A model generated the notes under the pieces. That model saw only the letters and a list, made by a program, of their open reading frames with translations, made no database searches and had not been told where the DNA came from. 64,000 nt of DNA. It comes from Paraplanobispora takensis. Its GTDB lineage: Bacteria; Actinomycetota; Actinomycetes; Streptosporangiales; Streptosporangiaceae. A program made the translations under genes and the position numbers. The stretch lies in the NCBI RefSeq assembly GCF_016863195.1, contig NZ_BOOK01000005.1, forward strand, positions 62,001 to 126,000. The letters run 5' to 3'. Of the stretch, positions 42,319 to 52,322 are shown piece after piece (within the stretch, counting starts at the first letter, position 1; every line of letters begins with the position of its first letter).

Positions 42319-44019
42319 TCAGCCCTCCTCTCGGGTGACGGTGGCGGCGTAGGCGGGCGCGGTGGCCAGCAGCTCGCGGTGGGTGCCCTGGGCCTGCACG
42401 ACGCCCTCCTCTACGTAGATCACATGGTCGGCCCGGTCGAGCACCAGCGGGCTGGTGGTGCAGACCAGCGTGGTCCGGCCGGACCGGGCCTTGGTCAGCC
42501 GGTCGGCGATGCGGGCCTCGCTGTGGGCGTCGACGGCGCTGGTGGGTTCGACCAGGATGAGCACCTCCGGATCGGCCGTCAGGGCGCGGACGAGCCGGAG
42601 CCGCTGCTGCTGGCCGCCGGAGAACTCCCGGCCCGCCTCGGCGACCTCGCTGTCCAGGCCGTCCGGGAGGGCGTCGATGATGTCCTCGGCGCACGCGGCG
42701 TGCAGCGCGGCGGCGAGGTCCTCCTCCGACGCCGTCCCGGTGGTGTCCAGCTCCTGCCGGAGACTCCCGGCGAACAGAGCGGCGCCGTTGTCGGCCACCA
42801 GGATCCGGCGGCGGACCTCGGCCAGCGGCAGCGTGTCCAGCGGCACGTCGCCGAAGTCCACGTCGCCGCCGGTGTAGCGGCCGAGCCGGTCGGCGATCGC
42901 GATGGACTCCTCGGGGGTGGCCGCCGCGACGGCGGTGAAGATCCCGGGACGGATCGCGACCCCGGAGGCCACGTCACGCAGCAGGCCCCCCGGGTGGGCG
43001 GCGCCGGAGTGACCGGTCCCGCCGGTCACCTCGGGCTCCAGGTTCAGGATCCGCACCACCCGGCCGGCGGCGACGTGGCCCTTGGCCAGCTTGTCGGCCG
43101 CCTCGGTGAGGGTCCGCATCGGGGCGATCAGGAAGACGGCGGCGCCGTAGAAGGCGACGAGGTCACCGGGGGTCATCTCGTCCCGGATGGCGAAGGTCGC
43201 GCCCAGCCAGGTCACTCCGGCGATCAGCAGGCCGGGGAGCAGGATCTGCGCGCCCTCCAGCATCGACTGGACCGAGGCCACCCGCACGCCCGCATGCCGT
43301 ACCTGCTGCGACTCCGCGGCGTAGCGGTCGGCGAAGACCTGCTCGCCGCCGACGCCGCGCAGCACCCGGAGACCGGCGACGATGTCGGCGGCCCGGGTGG
43401 ACAGCTCGCCCTGCAGGTCGCGGTGCGCGTGCTGGCGCCGGTGGAGCGGGCGCAGCAACGGCGCGACGGCGACCGTCATGATCGGCACGCCGACCAGGAC
43501 CGTCAGGCCCAGCGGCACGGAGGTCCTGATCAGGACGACGGTCACCGTGACGATGGCGAAGATCGAACCGGTGGCGCGGAGCAGGATGTCGATCGCGTTG
43601 CCGATGTGCGCGATGTCGGAGTTGCCGACGCTGACCACCTCGCCGGTGGACACGCGCCTGGGCAGCGTCGCGCCCAGCCGGGTCGCCTGCCTGACGGTGA
43701 CCTGGACGGTCCGGTAGGCGGCGCTCAGCCAGTTGAAGACGGCCATCCGGTGCCGCATGGTGCCCGCCACCACCTGCACGACGCCCAGGCCGAGCACCAC
43801 CGCGCCGCAGGTCAGCAGCGCCGAGGTGTCCTTGGCCCGGATGGCGTCGATCCCCGCGCCGACCGCGATGGGCACCAGCGCCAGCGCGATCCACCACACG
43901 ATGGCGTAGGCGATGCCGACGGTCAGGGCACCCGCCTGGCGGCGGGCGACCCAGTACAGGTAGCGGATCGGCGAACGGGCGTCGGGGATGCCGGGATCAT
44001 CGGCTGGCAAGGAGCGCAT
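42319..44019 (-). CDS. Heterodimeric ABC exporter, subunit with degenerate Walker motifs
   Basis: 566 residues with a membrane domain and an ATPase domain. The signature FSGGQQQRLRLVRAL is intact. The Walker A position reads FTAVAAATPEESIAIA, with no P-loop Gly-Lys. Walker B is VLILVEPTSAVD, where the metal Asp is Val, and the H-loop His is replaced (LVCTTSP). It can therefore support ATP hydrolysis only through its signature in the partner's site. The frame is open and uniform in composition, so this is not recent damage. ATG 44019 chosen; a longer start to 44058 is possible. Confidence 0.92.
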   Translation of the reverse strand: MRSLPADDPGIPDARSPIRYLYWVARRQAGALTVGIAYAIVWWIALALVPIAVGAGIDAIRAKDTSALLTCGAVVLGLGVVQVVAGTMRHRMAVFNWLSAAYRTVQVTVRQATRLGATLPRRVSTGEVVSVGNSDIAHIGNAIDILLRATGSIFAIVTVTVVLIRTSVPLGLTVLVGVPIMTVAVAPLLRPLHRRQHAHRDLQGELSTRAADIVAGLRVLRGVGGEQVFADRYAAESQQVRHAGVRVASVQSMLEGAQILLPGLLIAGVTWLGATFAIRDEMTPGDLVAFYGAAVFLIAPMRTLTEAADKLAKGHVAAGRVVRILNLEPEVTGGTGHSGAAHPGGLLRDVASGVAIRPGIFTAVAAATPEESIAIADRLGRYTGGDVDFGDVPLDTLPLAEVRRRILVADNGAALFAGSLRQELDTTGTASEEDLAAALHAACAEDIIDALPDGLDSEVAEAGREFSGGQQQRLRLVRALTADPEVLILVEPTSAVDAHSEARIADRLTKARSGRTTLVCTTSPLVLDRADHVIYVEEGVVQAQGTHRELLATAPAYAATVTREEG

Positions 44020-44069
44020 AACCGTTACAGGCTGGCAAGATCCGCCCCGGCCGGGCAAACCATTTTCCC

Positions 44070-44121
44070 TTGACCGTCAACCATTGTTGACACGACGGCG
44101 TTGTCAACGTAAATTGACACC
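44070..44121 (+). promoter_or_regulatory. Promoter overlapped by TTGAC/GTCAA operator array
   Basis: TTGACA (44087-44092), 17-bp spacer, TAAATT (44110-44115), then ATG 6 nt later: a near-consensus SigA promoter with a leaderless start. Half-sites TTGAC at 44070, 44087 and 44114 and GTCAA at 44076 and 44103 alternate. GTTGACA-N9-TGTCAAC (44086-44108) is a perfect dyad covering the -35 and spacer. Confidence 0.75.
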
Positions 44122-44355
44122 ATGAGCGATACGGCACAACTGGCCTCCGACGCCGGCAGCCGCGATCCCTCCGTCGGCCTGCGGGCCGTACGGGCCCTGC
44201 GGATGCTGGTCGAGCGGCTGGAGGCCCTCCAGGTGGAGAACGCGCGCGCGCAGGGATGGTCCTGGCAGGAGATCGCCCACTGCCTGGAGGTGTCCCGGCA
44301 GGCGGTGCACAAGAAGTACGCGGGGGGCCGGGGGCTCCTGAGAAGGGAGAAGTGA
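44122..44355 (+). CDS. Small HTH protein, probable repressor of the Clp-N gene
   Basis: 77 residues. A helical N-terminal part (VGLRAVRALRMLVERLEALQVENARA) and a C-terminal HTH (GWSWQEIAHCLEVSRQAVHKKYAG) of the sigma/MarR-like type. It sits behind a dyad-rich promoter and overlaps or abuts the Clp-N gene (2 bp gap to ATG 44358), so autoregulation and control of that gene are likely. The divergent ABC exporter starts 103 bp away and might be a second target (inference). Confidence 0.8.
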   Translation: MSDTAQLASDAGSRDPSVGLRAVRALRMLVERLEALQVENARAQGWSWQEIAHCLEVSRQAVHKKYAGGRGLLRREK

Positions 44356-44357
44356 CC

Positions 44358-44915
44358 ATGTTCGAGCGCTTCCGGCAAGAGGCCCGCCAGGCGGTCGTCC
44401 TCGCCCAGGAGAACGCCCGGCAGCTCAAGCACCACTACATCGGCACCGAGCACATCCTGCTGGGCCTGCTCGCCCAGCCGCAGAGCCTGTCGGCCCGGGT
44501 GCTGGACCGGCACGGCATCGACCACGCCCGCGCCGTGCAGGCCGTCGCCACACTCGTGCCGCCCCAGGGCGGCGACATCGACGCCGAGGCCCTGGAGGCG
44601 ATCGGCATCGACCTGTCGGCCATCAGGGAGAAGGTCGAGGCGGCCTTCGGCCCCGGCGCCCTGGACCGCCCCCCGCGCCCCGGCCGCAAGGGCCGCCCCT
44701 TCGGCGGCCGCCACATCCCCTTCACCCCGCGGGCCAAGAAGACCCTGGAGCTGTCCCTGCGCGAGGCGATCCACCTGAGGCACAACCACATCGCCGACGG
44801 CCACGTCCTGCTCGGCGTCCTGCGCGAGGGCGAGGGCCTCGGCGCCCGCATCCTCGCCGAGGCCGACATCGACTTCGCGACCCTCCGCCGGGAGATCGTC
44901 ACCGAACTCGGCTGA
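44358..44915 (+). CDS. Clp N-terminal-domain protein without ATPase
   Basis: 185 residues made of two Clp_N repeats: FERFRQEARQAVVLAQENARQLKHHYIGTEHILLGLL (about 3-75) and FTPRAKKTLELSLREAIHLRHNHIADGHVLLGVL (about 110-185). ClpC-type AAA domains are absent. Such proteins may bind substrates or arginine-phosphorylated proteins, act as an adaptor or protect against Clp-targeting toxins. Operon with the HTH gene upstream. ATG 44358; GTG 44352 overlapping the previous stop is an alternative. Confidence 0.88.
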   Translation: MFERFRQEARQAVVLAQENARQLKHHYIGTEHILLGLLAQPQSLSARVLDRHGIDHARAVQAVATLVPPQGGDIDAEALEAIGIDLSAIREKVEAAFGPGALDRPPRPGRKGRPFGGRHIPFTPRAKKTLELSLREAIHLRHNHIADGHVLLGVLREGEGLGARILAEADIDFATLRREIVTELG

Positions 44916-45007
44916 CACCGTCTCGCCCCGCAGCGGGACGGCGGCCGTTCCCTGACGTGCGGTCCGGCGGGGCGTACGGCGCGCGGGACGATGGGCGGGA
45001 AAAGGGA

Positions 45008-45038
45008 TTGAATCTCCAGCCACTGGAGGGTTGAGGCT
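45008..45038 (+). promoter_or_regulatory. MerR-type promoter with dyad in the spacer
   Basis: TTGAAT (45008-45013), dyad CTCCAG-CCA-CTGGAG (45014-45028), then GAGGCT (45033-45038) at 19-bp spacing, the over-long spacer typical of MerR-activated promoters. The MerR gene begins 6 nt later at GTG 45045. Confidence 0.6.
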
Positions 45039-45044
45039 CGTCTC

Positions 45045-45956
45045 GTGAACGACCGCACCGAGCTGTTCACCATCGGGCAGCTCTCCGACCGCACCGGCCT
45101 GTCGGTGCGCACCATCCGTTTCTGGTCCGACACCGGACTCCTGCCGCCGACACGCCGCTCCGCCGGCGGGCACCGGCTCTACGACGCCGAGGCGGTGGCC
45201 CGCCTGGACCTGGTCCGGACCCTGCGCGAGCTGGGGCTGGGCCTCGACACGGTCCAGCGGGTGCTGTGCGGGCAGGCCACGGTGACCGACGTCGCCAGGA
45301 CGCACGCGGACGCCCTGGACGCGGAGATCCGCGTCCTGCGGCTGCGCCGTGCGGTGCTGCGGTCGATCGCCCAGCGTGGGAGCACGACCGAGGAGATCGG
45401 CATCATGCACGAGATGGCCCGGCTGTCCGCACAGGAGCGGCAGCGCCTCATCGACGACTTCGTCGACCGCGCCTTCGAGGGCGTCGCCCCCGGCGCGCCG
45501 GGAGCCCACATCGCGGAGGCGATGCGGAGACTCCCCGCCGAACTGCCCGACGAACCCGCCCCCGAGCAGGTGGACGCCTGGATCGAGCTCACCGGCCTGG
45601 TCGCCGACGAGGGCTTCCGGCGGCGCGTGCGCCAGATAGTGGTGGCCGGCGCGCAGGCCGCGCAGGAGCAGCGGCAGCCGTACGACACCGCACTGATCAT
45701 GGAGCACGCCGGAGGCGCCGTGGAGGCGGGCGTCGCCCCGGACAGCGCCGAGGGCGGGGCGATCCTGGAACGCATCCTCGCCCCGGGCACCCCGGCCGGG
45801 GAGCGCGCCCGGCTGGCCGAGGAGATCGAGACGTTCACCGACCGGCGGGTGGAGCGCTATTGGCAGCTGATGGGCATCCTCAACGGCTGCTCGCCGGTCC
45901 CGACCGCCACCCCCGCCTTCGAATGGTTCGCCGCCGCCCTGCGCGCCCACCCCTGA
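45045..45956 (+). CDS. MerR-family transcriptional regulator with long effector domain
   Basis: 303 residues. N-terminal MerR HTH (FTIGQLSDRTGLSVRTIRFWSDTGLLPP, then GHRLYDAEAVARLDLVRTLRELGLGL) and a dimerisation coil. A roughly 190-residue helical C-terminal domain (AHIAEAMRRLPAELPDEP, TGLVADEGFRRRVRQI, ETFTDRRVERYWQLM) resembles effector domains of TipA-like or multidrug MerR proteins, without metal cysteines. A dyad in its own promoter supports autoregulation. No target gene is adjacent. Confidence 0.88.
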   Translation: MNDRTELFTIGQLSDRTGLSVRTIRFWSDTGLLPPTRRSAGGHRLYDAEAVARLDLVRTLRELGLGLDTVQRVLCGQATVTDVARTHADALDAEIRVLRLRRAVLRSIAQRGSTTEEIGIMHEMARLSAQERQRLIDDFVDRAFEGVAPGAPGAHIAEAMRRLPAELPDEPAPEQVDAWIELTGLVADEGFRRRVRQIVVAGAQAAQEQRQPYDTALIMEHAGGAVEAGVAPDSAEGGAILERILAPGTPAGERARLAEEIETFTDRRVERYWQLMGILNGCSPVPTATPAFEWFAAALRAHP

Positions 45957-45995
45957 ACCGGCGCGAACCCCCGGGAGGGCACGGCCCGCGGCGGA

Positions 45996-46259
45996 TCAGG
46001 CCCCTCCGGGAGCGCGCAGGCCGTCGAAGACGACCTGGAAGGTACGGCTGCGCACGTCGGGGGGTGCGGCCTCGGTGGCCTTGGACATGCCGACCATCAG
46101 GGAGACGAGTTCGGGGACGCCGACGTCGGCGGCCGCGACCAGGGCGTCGGCCTCGTCGGCGAGGCGGCGCATGAGCTCGGTGAAGACGGCCTCGATCAGG
46201 GACTCCTTGGCCGGGAAGTGCCGGAAGACCGTGCCGATCCCCACACCCGCCCGGCGGGC
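45996..46259 (-). pseudogene. TetR-family regulator, N-terminally truncated
   Basis: The frame begins inside the TetR HTH at the recognition helix (ARRAGVGIGTVFRHFPAKESLIEAVF) and continues into a short ligand domain. The first helices and start codon are missing. The sequence upstream is a GC-rich 16-bp tandem repeat, and the frame through it gives no TetR sequence. The ligand domain is also short. Most likely a decayed gene. Confidence 0.7.
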
Positions 46260-46274
46260 CCGCCGACGCCGTGA

Positions 46275-46306
46275 CGGCCGGAGAACATGCCGGCCGGAGA
46301 ACATGC
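46275..46306. repeat. 16-bp tandem repeat at the TetR break
   Basis: Two exact copies of CGGCCGGAGAACATGC (46275-46290, 46291-46306) followed by a partial third. It sits just upstream of the truncated TetR gene and before the sdhCAB terminator. Confidence 0.85.
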
Positions 46307-46337
46307 CGGCCGGGACCCGTGACCGGCCGGAAAAACG

Positions 46338-46381
46338 GGACCGCGGGTCGCACCTCCCCACGAAGGTACGGCCCGCGGTCC
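46338..46381 (-). terminator. Hairpin after sdhB of the first SDH operon
   Basis: 10-bp arms 46338-46347 and 46372-46381 (GGACCGCGGG type), with an additional ACCT/AGGT pair inside the loop, about 55 bp beyond the sdhB stop. Confidence 0.65.
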
Positions 46382-46434
46382 GGAAGCCATGTTCCCTTAC
46401 CGGGTCACAACTTTCACATTCTTCACATCCGTGA

Positions 46435-47189
46435 CTACTTCGAGGCCTTGAGATAGTCGCGGTTCATCTGGGCGATGGTGTCCAGCGGGATGCCCTTGGG
46501 GCAGACCGCCGTGCACTCGCCGGTGTTGGTGCAGCCGCCGAAGCCCTCGGCGTCCATCTGCTCGACCATGGCCTTGGCGCGGGAGGCGCGCTCGGGCTGG
46601 CCCTGGGGGAGCAGGGACAGGTGGGTGATCTTGGCGGCGGTGAAGAGGGAGGCCGAGCCGTTGGGGCAGGCGGCGACGCAGGCGCCGCAGCCGATGCAGG
46701 TGGCCGCGTCGAACGCCGCGTCGGCGTCGACCTTCTTCACCGGGACGCTGTGCGCGTCAGGGGCCGAACCGGCCGGGACGGAGATGAAGCCGCCCGCCTG
46801 GATGATCCGGTCGAACGCCGAGCGGTCCACGACCAGGTCCTTGACCACCGGGAACGGCGCGGCGCGCCACGGCTCGATGGTGATGACCGCGTTGTCCTCG
46901 AAGTGCCGCATGTGCAGCTGGCAGGTGGTGGTGGCCACCTGCTCGCCGTGCGCGACACCGTTGATGACCATGCCGCACATGCCGCAGATGCCCTCGCGGC
47001 AGTCGTGGTCGAAGGCGATCGGGTCGTCGCCCTCCAGGATGAGCCGCTCGTTGAGCACGTCCAGCATCTCCAGGAAGGACATGTCCGGGGACACGTCCTC
47101 GACCCGGTAGGTGACCATCCGGCCCTTGTCCTGGGGGCCGTTCTGGCGCCAGACCTTGAGAGTGAGGTTCATACCCTTGGCTCGCTCGC

Positions 47190-47193
<4 letters not shown>
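46435..47193 (-). CDS. sdhB: Succinate dehydrogenase iron-sulfur subunit (first SDH)
   Basis: 252 residues. N-terminal [2Fe-2S] domain with [11 protein letters not shown] and a later CQLH cysteine; C-terminal domain with [14 protein letters not shown] ([4Fe-4S]) and [14 protein letters not shown] (further cluster cysteines). Passes electrons from FAD to quinone. GTG 47193 overlaps the sdhA stop (GTGA) and has GGAG six nt upstream; ATG 47172 would be shorter. Last gene of the leftward sdhCAB operon. Confidence 0.93.
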
Positions 47194-49114
<1,921 letters not shown>

Positions 49115-49118
<4 letters not shown>

Positions 49119-49906
49119 TTGATCACTCCGATCATGACCGCCACGGGGACCGTGAGGAAGCCCAGGACCAGCACCGCGGAGATCGCGGCGGCGGTGAGCT
49201 TCAGCGGGCGGTAGCTGCGGCCGCTCGCCAGGCCGAGGGTCTGGAAGGCGCTCCACAGGCCGTGGCGCAGGTGCAGGCCGACCATGATGACGGCGACCAC
49301 GTAGAAGAGGGTGACCCACCAGCGCTCGGGGGCGAAGCCCGCCACCAGGCGCTCGTACGGCGTGCCGTCCCAGCCGGCCGGGTTGACCGTGCCGAAGGTC
49401 AGGTCGAGCAGGTGGTAGATCACGAACAGCAGGATGACGACGCCGCCGTAGCGCATGGTGTGGACGGCGTAGCCGTTCGCCTGGGACTTCCGCCTGGCCG
49501 CGTACTTGACCGGACGGGCCTTGCCCGCCCGGCGGGCCAGCGAGATCGCCGACCACATGTGCAGGACGATGCAGACGCCCAGCACGACCTCCACGAGGGT
49601 CAGCGCGACCCGGTAGGTGAGCAGCGGCTCGCCCATCGTGCGCAGGAAGCTCGCGTACTCGTTGAACGAGTCGGCGCCGAGGAACGCCTTGAGGTTGCCG
49701 ACCATGTGGCCGACGAGGAAGAGCACCAGTACGGCGCCCGTGACGGCCATCACGGCCTTCCTCCCGTTGGAGGATCCCAGGAACCCGCCGCGACGCCCGC
49801 GCGTTGTCGGCCTGGTGCTCCCCGGGGGAGTCGCTTGCTTCGCGGGGGTCGGCGTGGGGGGCTCAACCGGCGCGGTGGAACTTCCGCGCTCAATCATGGC
49901 AGTCAC
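49115..49906 (-). CDS. sdhC: Succinate dehydrogenase cytochrome b558 subunit (first SDH)
   Basis: 263 residues. A Pro-rich N-terminus (about 1-45) and five membrane helices (from [23 protein letters not shown] on) with His residues in [23 protein letters not shown] and LHLRHGLW that can hold two haems and the quinone site. Typical single-anchor b558 type. GTG 49906, or ATG 49897. First gene of sdhCAB; the upstream gap holds a perfect LysR-type dyad. Confidence 0.92.
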
Positions 49907-49963
49907 GACCCCGAAGGTAGGAAAAGGACTTTAGTCCCGTCCAAGTCATCGTGGATGTGGTTT

Positions 49964-49982
49964 CCATAGCCTGCAGCTATGG
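49964..49982. promoter_or_regulatory. LysR-type operator between sdhC and lysR
   Basis: CCATAGC-CTGCA-GCTATGG, 7-bp perfect arms, contains ATAG-N7-CTAT (T-N11-A), the classic LTTR box. It lies about 60 bp before sdhC and 140 bp before the divergent LysR gene. GGACT-TT-AGTCC (49926-49937) is a second small dyad nearby. Confidence 0.6.
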
Positions 49983-50119
49983 CTTCTGTTTACGCACCTC
50001 TTACATCCCCTGGTCAACGAAGTAAGTGCGACTAAACTCACAGTGTCTACGGCCGTGCTGAGCCCGGCGGCTCGGGGCGGCCGGGGACGGAAGTCGGGAC
50101 GTCCGTACGCTAGGGAAAC

Positions 50120-51067
50120 GTGCAGCTCCAGCAACTGGCCTACTTCGTCGCGGTCGCCGAGACCCGGCACTTCACCCAGGCCGCCGAGCGGATGCGCGTC
50201 GCCCAGCCGTCGCTGAGCAAGCAGATCAAGACCCTGGAGGCCGAGCTCGGCGCGCCGCTGTTCAGCCGTGCCCGGGGGAACGTCACCCTCACCCCGGCCG
50301 GGGAGGCCCTGCTGCCGCTGGCCCGCCGCATGCTGGCCGACGCCGACACCGCCCGGCGGGAGGTCGCGGAGCTGGCGGGGCTGCGGCGGGGGCGGGTACG
50401 GCTGGGCGCGACCCCCTCGCTCTGCGCGGGGCTGATGGCCGACGCCCTGGCCCGCTTCCACCGGGCCTACCCCGGCATCGAGCTGCTGGTGGAGGAGGGC
50501 GGCTCCCGCGACCTGGTCCGCGCCCTGGCCCGCGGCCAGCTCGACCTGGCGCTGATCATCATGCCGCTGCAGAGCGACGACCCCGCCCTGGTCACCGAGG
50601 AGATCCTGCGGGAGAACCTGGTCGTCGTCTCCCCCTCCTCCTCGCGGGTGCGCAAGCCGTACCTGCGCATCCAGGAGCTGCGCGGGCAGCCGATGGTGAT
50701 GTTCCGGCGCGGTTACGACCTCCGGGAGGCCACGCTCGGCGCCTGCCGGCAGGCGGGGTTCGAGCCGCGTTTCGCGGTGGAGGGGGGCGAGATGGACGCC
50801 GTGCTGCGCTTCGTGGAGGCCGGGCTGGGCATCGCGCTGGTCCCCTCGATGGTCCTGGACGGACGCCCCGGCCTGACGGGGACCCCGCTGGCGCCTCCCG
50901 GTCTGCGGCGCACGATCGCCATCGCCCACCGCAAGGACGTCGAGCCGACCCGGGCCGCGCAGGCCTTCCGCGCCACTCTGCTGTTCTTCCTGGCCGAGGC
51001 CGCCCACGAGGGCAGCCTGCCCGAAGGGGTGGAACTGCTGCCCGGCGGCCAGGCGGGGCGGCCGTAG
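50120..51067 (+). CDS. LysR-family transcriptional regulator
   Basis: 315 residues. N-terminal winged HTH (LQQLAYFVAVAETRHFTQAAERMRVAQPSLSKQIKTLEAELG) and a two-lobed effector domain (VRLGATPSLCAGLM, QLDLALIIMPLQSDDPAL, GEMDAVLRFVEAGLGIALVPSMV). GTG 50120. Divergent from sdhCAB with an LTTR box in the gap, so it probably regulates that operon and itself. The effector could be a TCA-cycle or related acid (inference). Confidence 0.9.
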   Translation: MQLQQLAYFVAVAETRHFTQAAERMRVAQPSLSKQIKTLEAELGAPLFSRARGNVTLTPAGEALLPLARRMLADADTARREVAELAGLRRGRVRLGATPSLCAGLMADALARFHRAYPGIELLVEEGGSRDLVRALARGQLDLALIIMPLQSDDPALVTEEILRENLVVVSPSSSRVRKPYLRIQELRGQPMVMFRRGYDLREATLGACRQAGFEPRFAVEGGEMDAVLRFVEAGLGIALVPSMVLDGRPGLTGTPLAPPGLRRTIAIAHRKDVEPTRAAQAFRATLLFFLAEAAHEGSLPEGVELLPGGQAGRP

Positions 51068-51167
51068 TCCTTCACCGGACCGAAACCGATCGCCTATCCG
51101 CGACACGGGATCCGGCCCACTATTCTCGTAAGGTCGAACATGTGTCCCCCGAACCCGAAGAGGCGTC

Positions 51168-52322
51168 GTGACCGCCCCTCCCGACGAAACGCTCACCCTC
51201 CTCCTCATTGAGGATGATGCGGGCGACGCCTTCCTTGTGGAGGAGCTGCTCAGTGAGGCGGAGAACCCGCCGAAGATCATTTGGGTTCGCAGCCTGGCCG
51301 AGAGCCGGGTACGGCTGACCGACGAGGTCCGATGCGTCCTCGTCGACCTCTCGCTCCCCGACGCCTCCGGCCTGGAGGCCCTGCAACAGGTGCTGACGAT
51401 GGCACCGGAGGCGGCAGTGCTGGTGCTCACCGGCCTGAACGACTCGTACGTGGGCGTCGAGGCGGTCTCCGCCGGGGCCCAGGACTTCCTGATCAAGCAG
51501 GACATAGACGCCCGGCTCCTGATCCGGGCCGTCCGCTACGCCATGGAGCGCAAGCGCGCCGACCTGGCCCACCTGAAGCTGGTCGAGGCCGAGCTGACGA
51601 CCAAGGAGAACTCCCGGCTGGAGCGCGGCCTGCTCCCGGTCCCCCTGCTGCAGGACGGACTCCTGGACCACGAGGCCCGCTACCTGCCCGGCCGCCAGCG
51701 CACGCTCCTGGCCGGGGACTTCTGGGACACCGTGCAGGGCCCCGACGGCGCCGTGCACGTGGTGGTCGGCGACGTCTGCGGGCACGGCCCCGACGAGGCC
51801 GCCCTCGGGGTGGCGCTGCGCATCGCCTGGCGGACCCTGGTCCTGGCCGGCCACACCGGCAACGACGTGCTGCGCACCCTCGACTCGGTGCTCCGGGTCG
51901 AGCGCAAGTCCGGGGAGATCTTCACCACCCTCTGCACGATGACCGTGGATCCGGGCCTGCGAAGCGCCCGCATGCACGTCGTCGGCCACCCGCCGCCGCT
52001 GCTGATCCGCGACGGCGTGATCGACGTGGTGCCCGGCACGCCCTCCGGGCCTCCCCTGGGCATCTTCCCCAACATCGACTGGACCCCCATCGACGTGCCG
52101 CTGGGCGATCGGTGGTCGGTCCTGCTCTACACCGACGGCCTGATCGAGGCGACCGTGGGCGGCGGCCCGGACCTGCTGGGCACCGAGGGCCTGCAGCGGC
52201 TGGTCCGCGAGCAGGGCGGGGTCAACCTCGACCGGCTCATCGAACGCGTCGTCGAGCTGAACGGCGACAGCCTCAGCGACGACCTGGCCACCGTGCTCAT
52301 CTCACGGGGAAGCAGGGAATGA
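51168..52322 (+). CDS. Response regulator with PP2C-type (SpoIIE/RsbU) phosphatase domain
   Basis: 384 residues. Receiver domain about 1-125: LLLIEDDAGDAFLVEE, phospho-Asp in VLVDLSLPDASG, LTGLND and LIKQD lysine. The phosphatase domain (about 160-384) has LLAGDFWD, VVGDVCGHGPDEAALG and LLYTDGLIEA. It probably dephosphorylates an anti-sigma-antagonist-type protein when phosphorylated. GTG 51168 with GAAGAGG upstream. Its stop overlaps the kinase start (ATGA), first gene of a three-gene signalling operon. Confidence 0.92.
   Translation: MTAPPDETLTLLLIEDDAGDAFLVEELLSEAENPPKIIWVRSLAESRVRLTDEVRCVLVDLSLPDASGLEALQQVLTMAPEAAVLVLTGLNDSYVGVEAVSAGAQDFLIKQDIDARLLIRAVRYAMERKRADLAHLKLVEAELTTKENSRLERGLLPVPLLQDGLLDHEARYLPGRQRTLLAGDFWDTVQGPDGAVHVVVGDVCGHGPDEAALGVALRIAWRTLVLAGHTGNDVLRTLDSVLRVERKSGEIFTTLCTMTVDPGLRSARMHVVGHPPPLLIRDGVIDVVPGTPSGPPLGIFPNIDWTPIDVPLGDRWSVLLYTDGLIEATVGGGPDLLGTEGLQRLVREQGGVNLDRLIERVVELNGDSLSDDLATVLISRGSRE

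Noticed and set aside
42319-44019. Loss of Walker A considered a frameshift or assembly error
   Set aside because: The frame stays open with normal composition on both sides, several motifs of the same site are changed, and the partner shows the matching defect.
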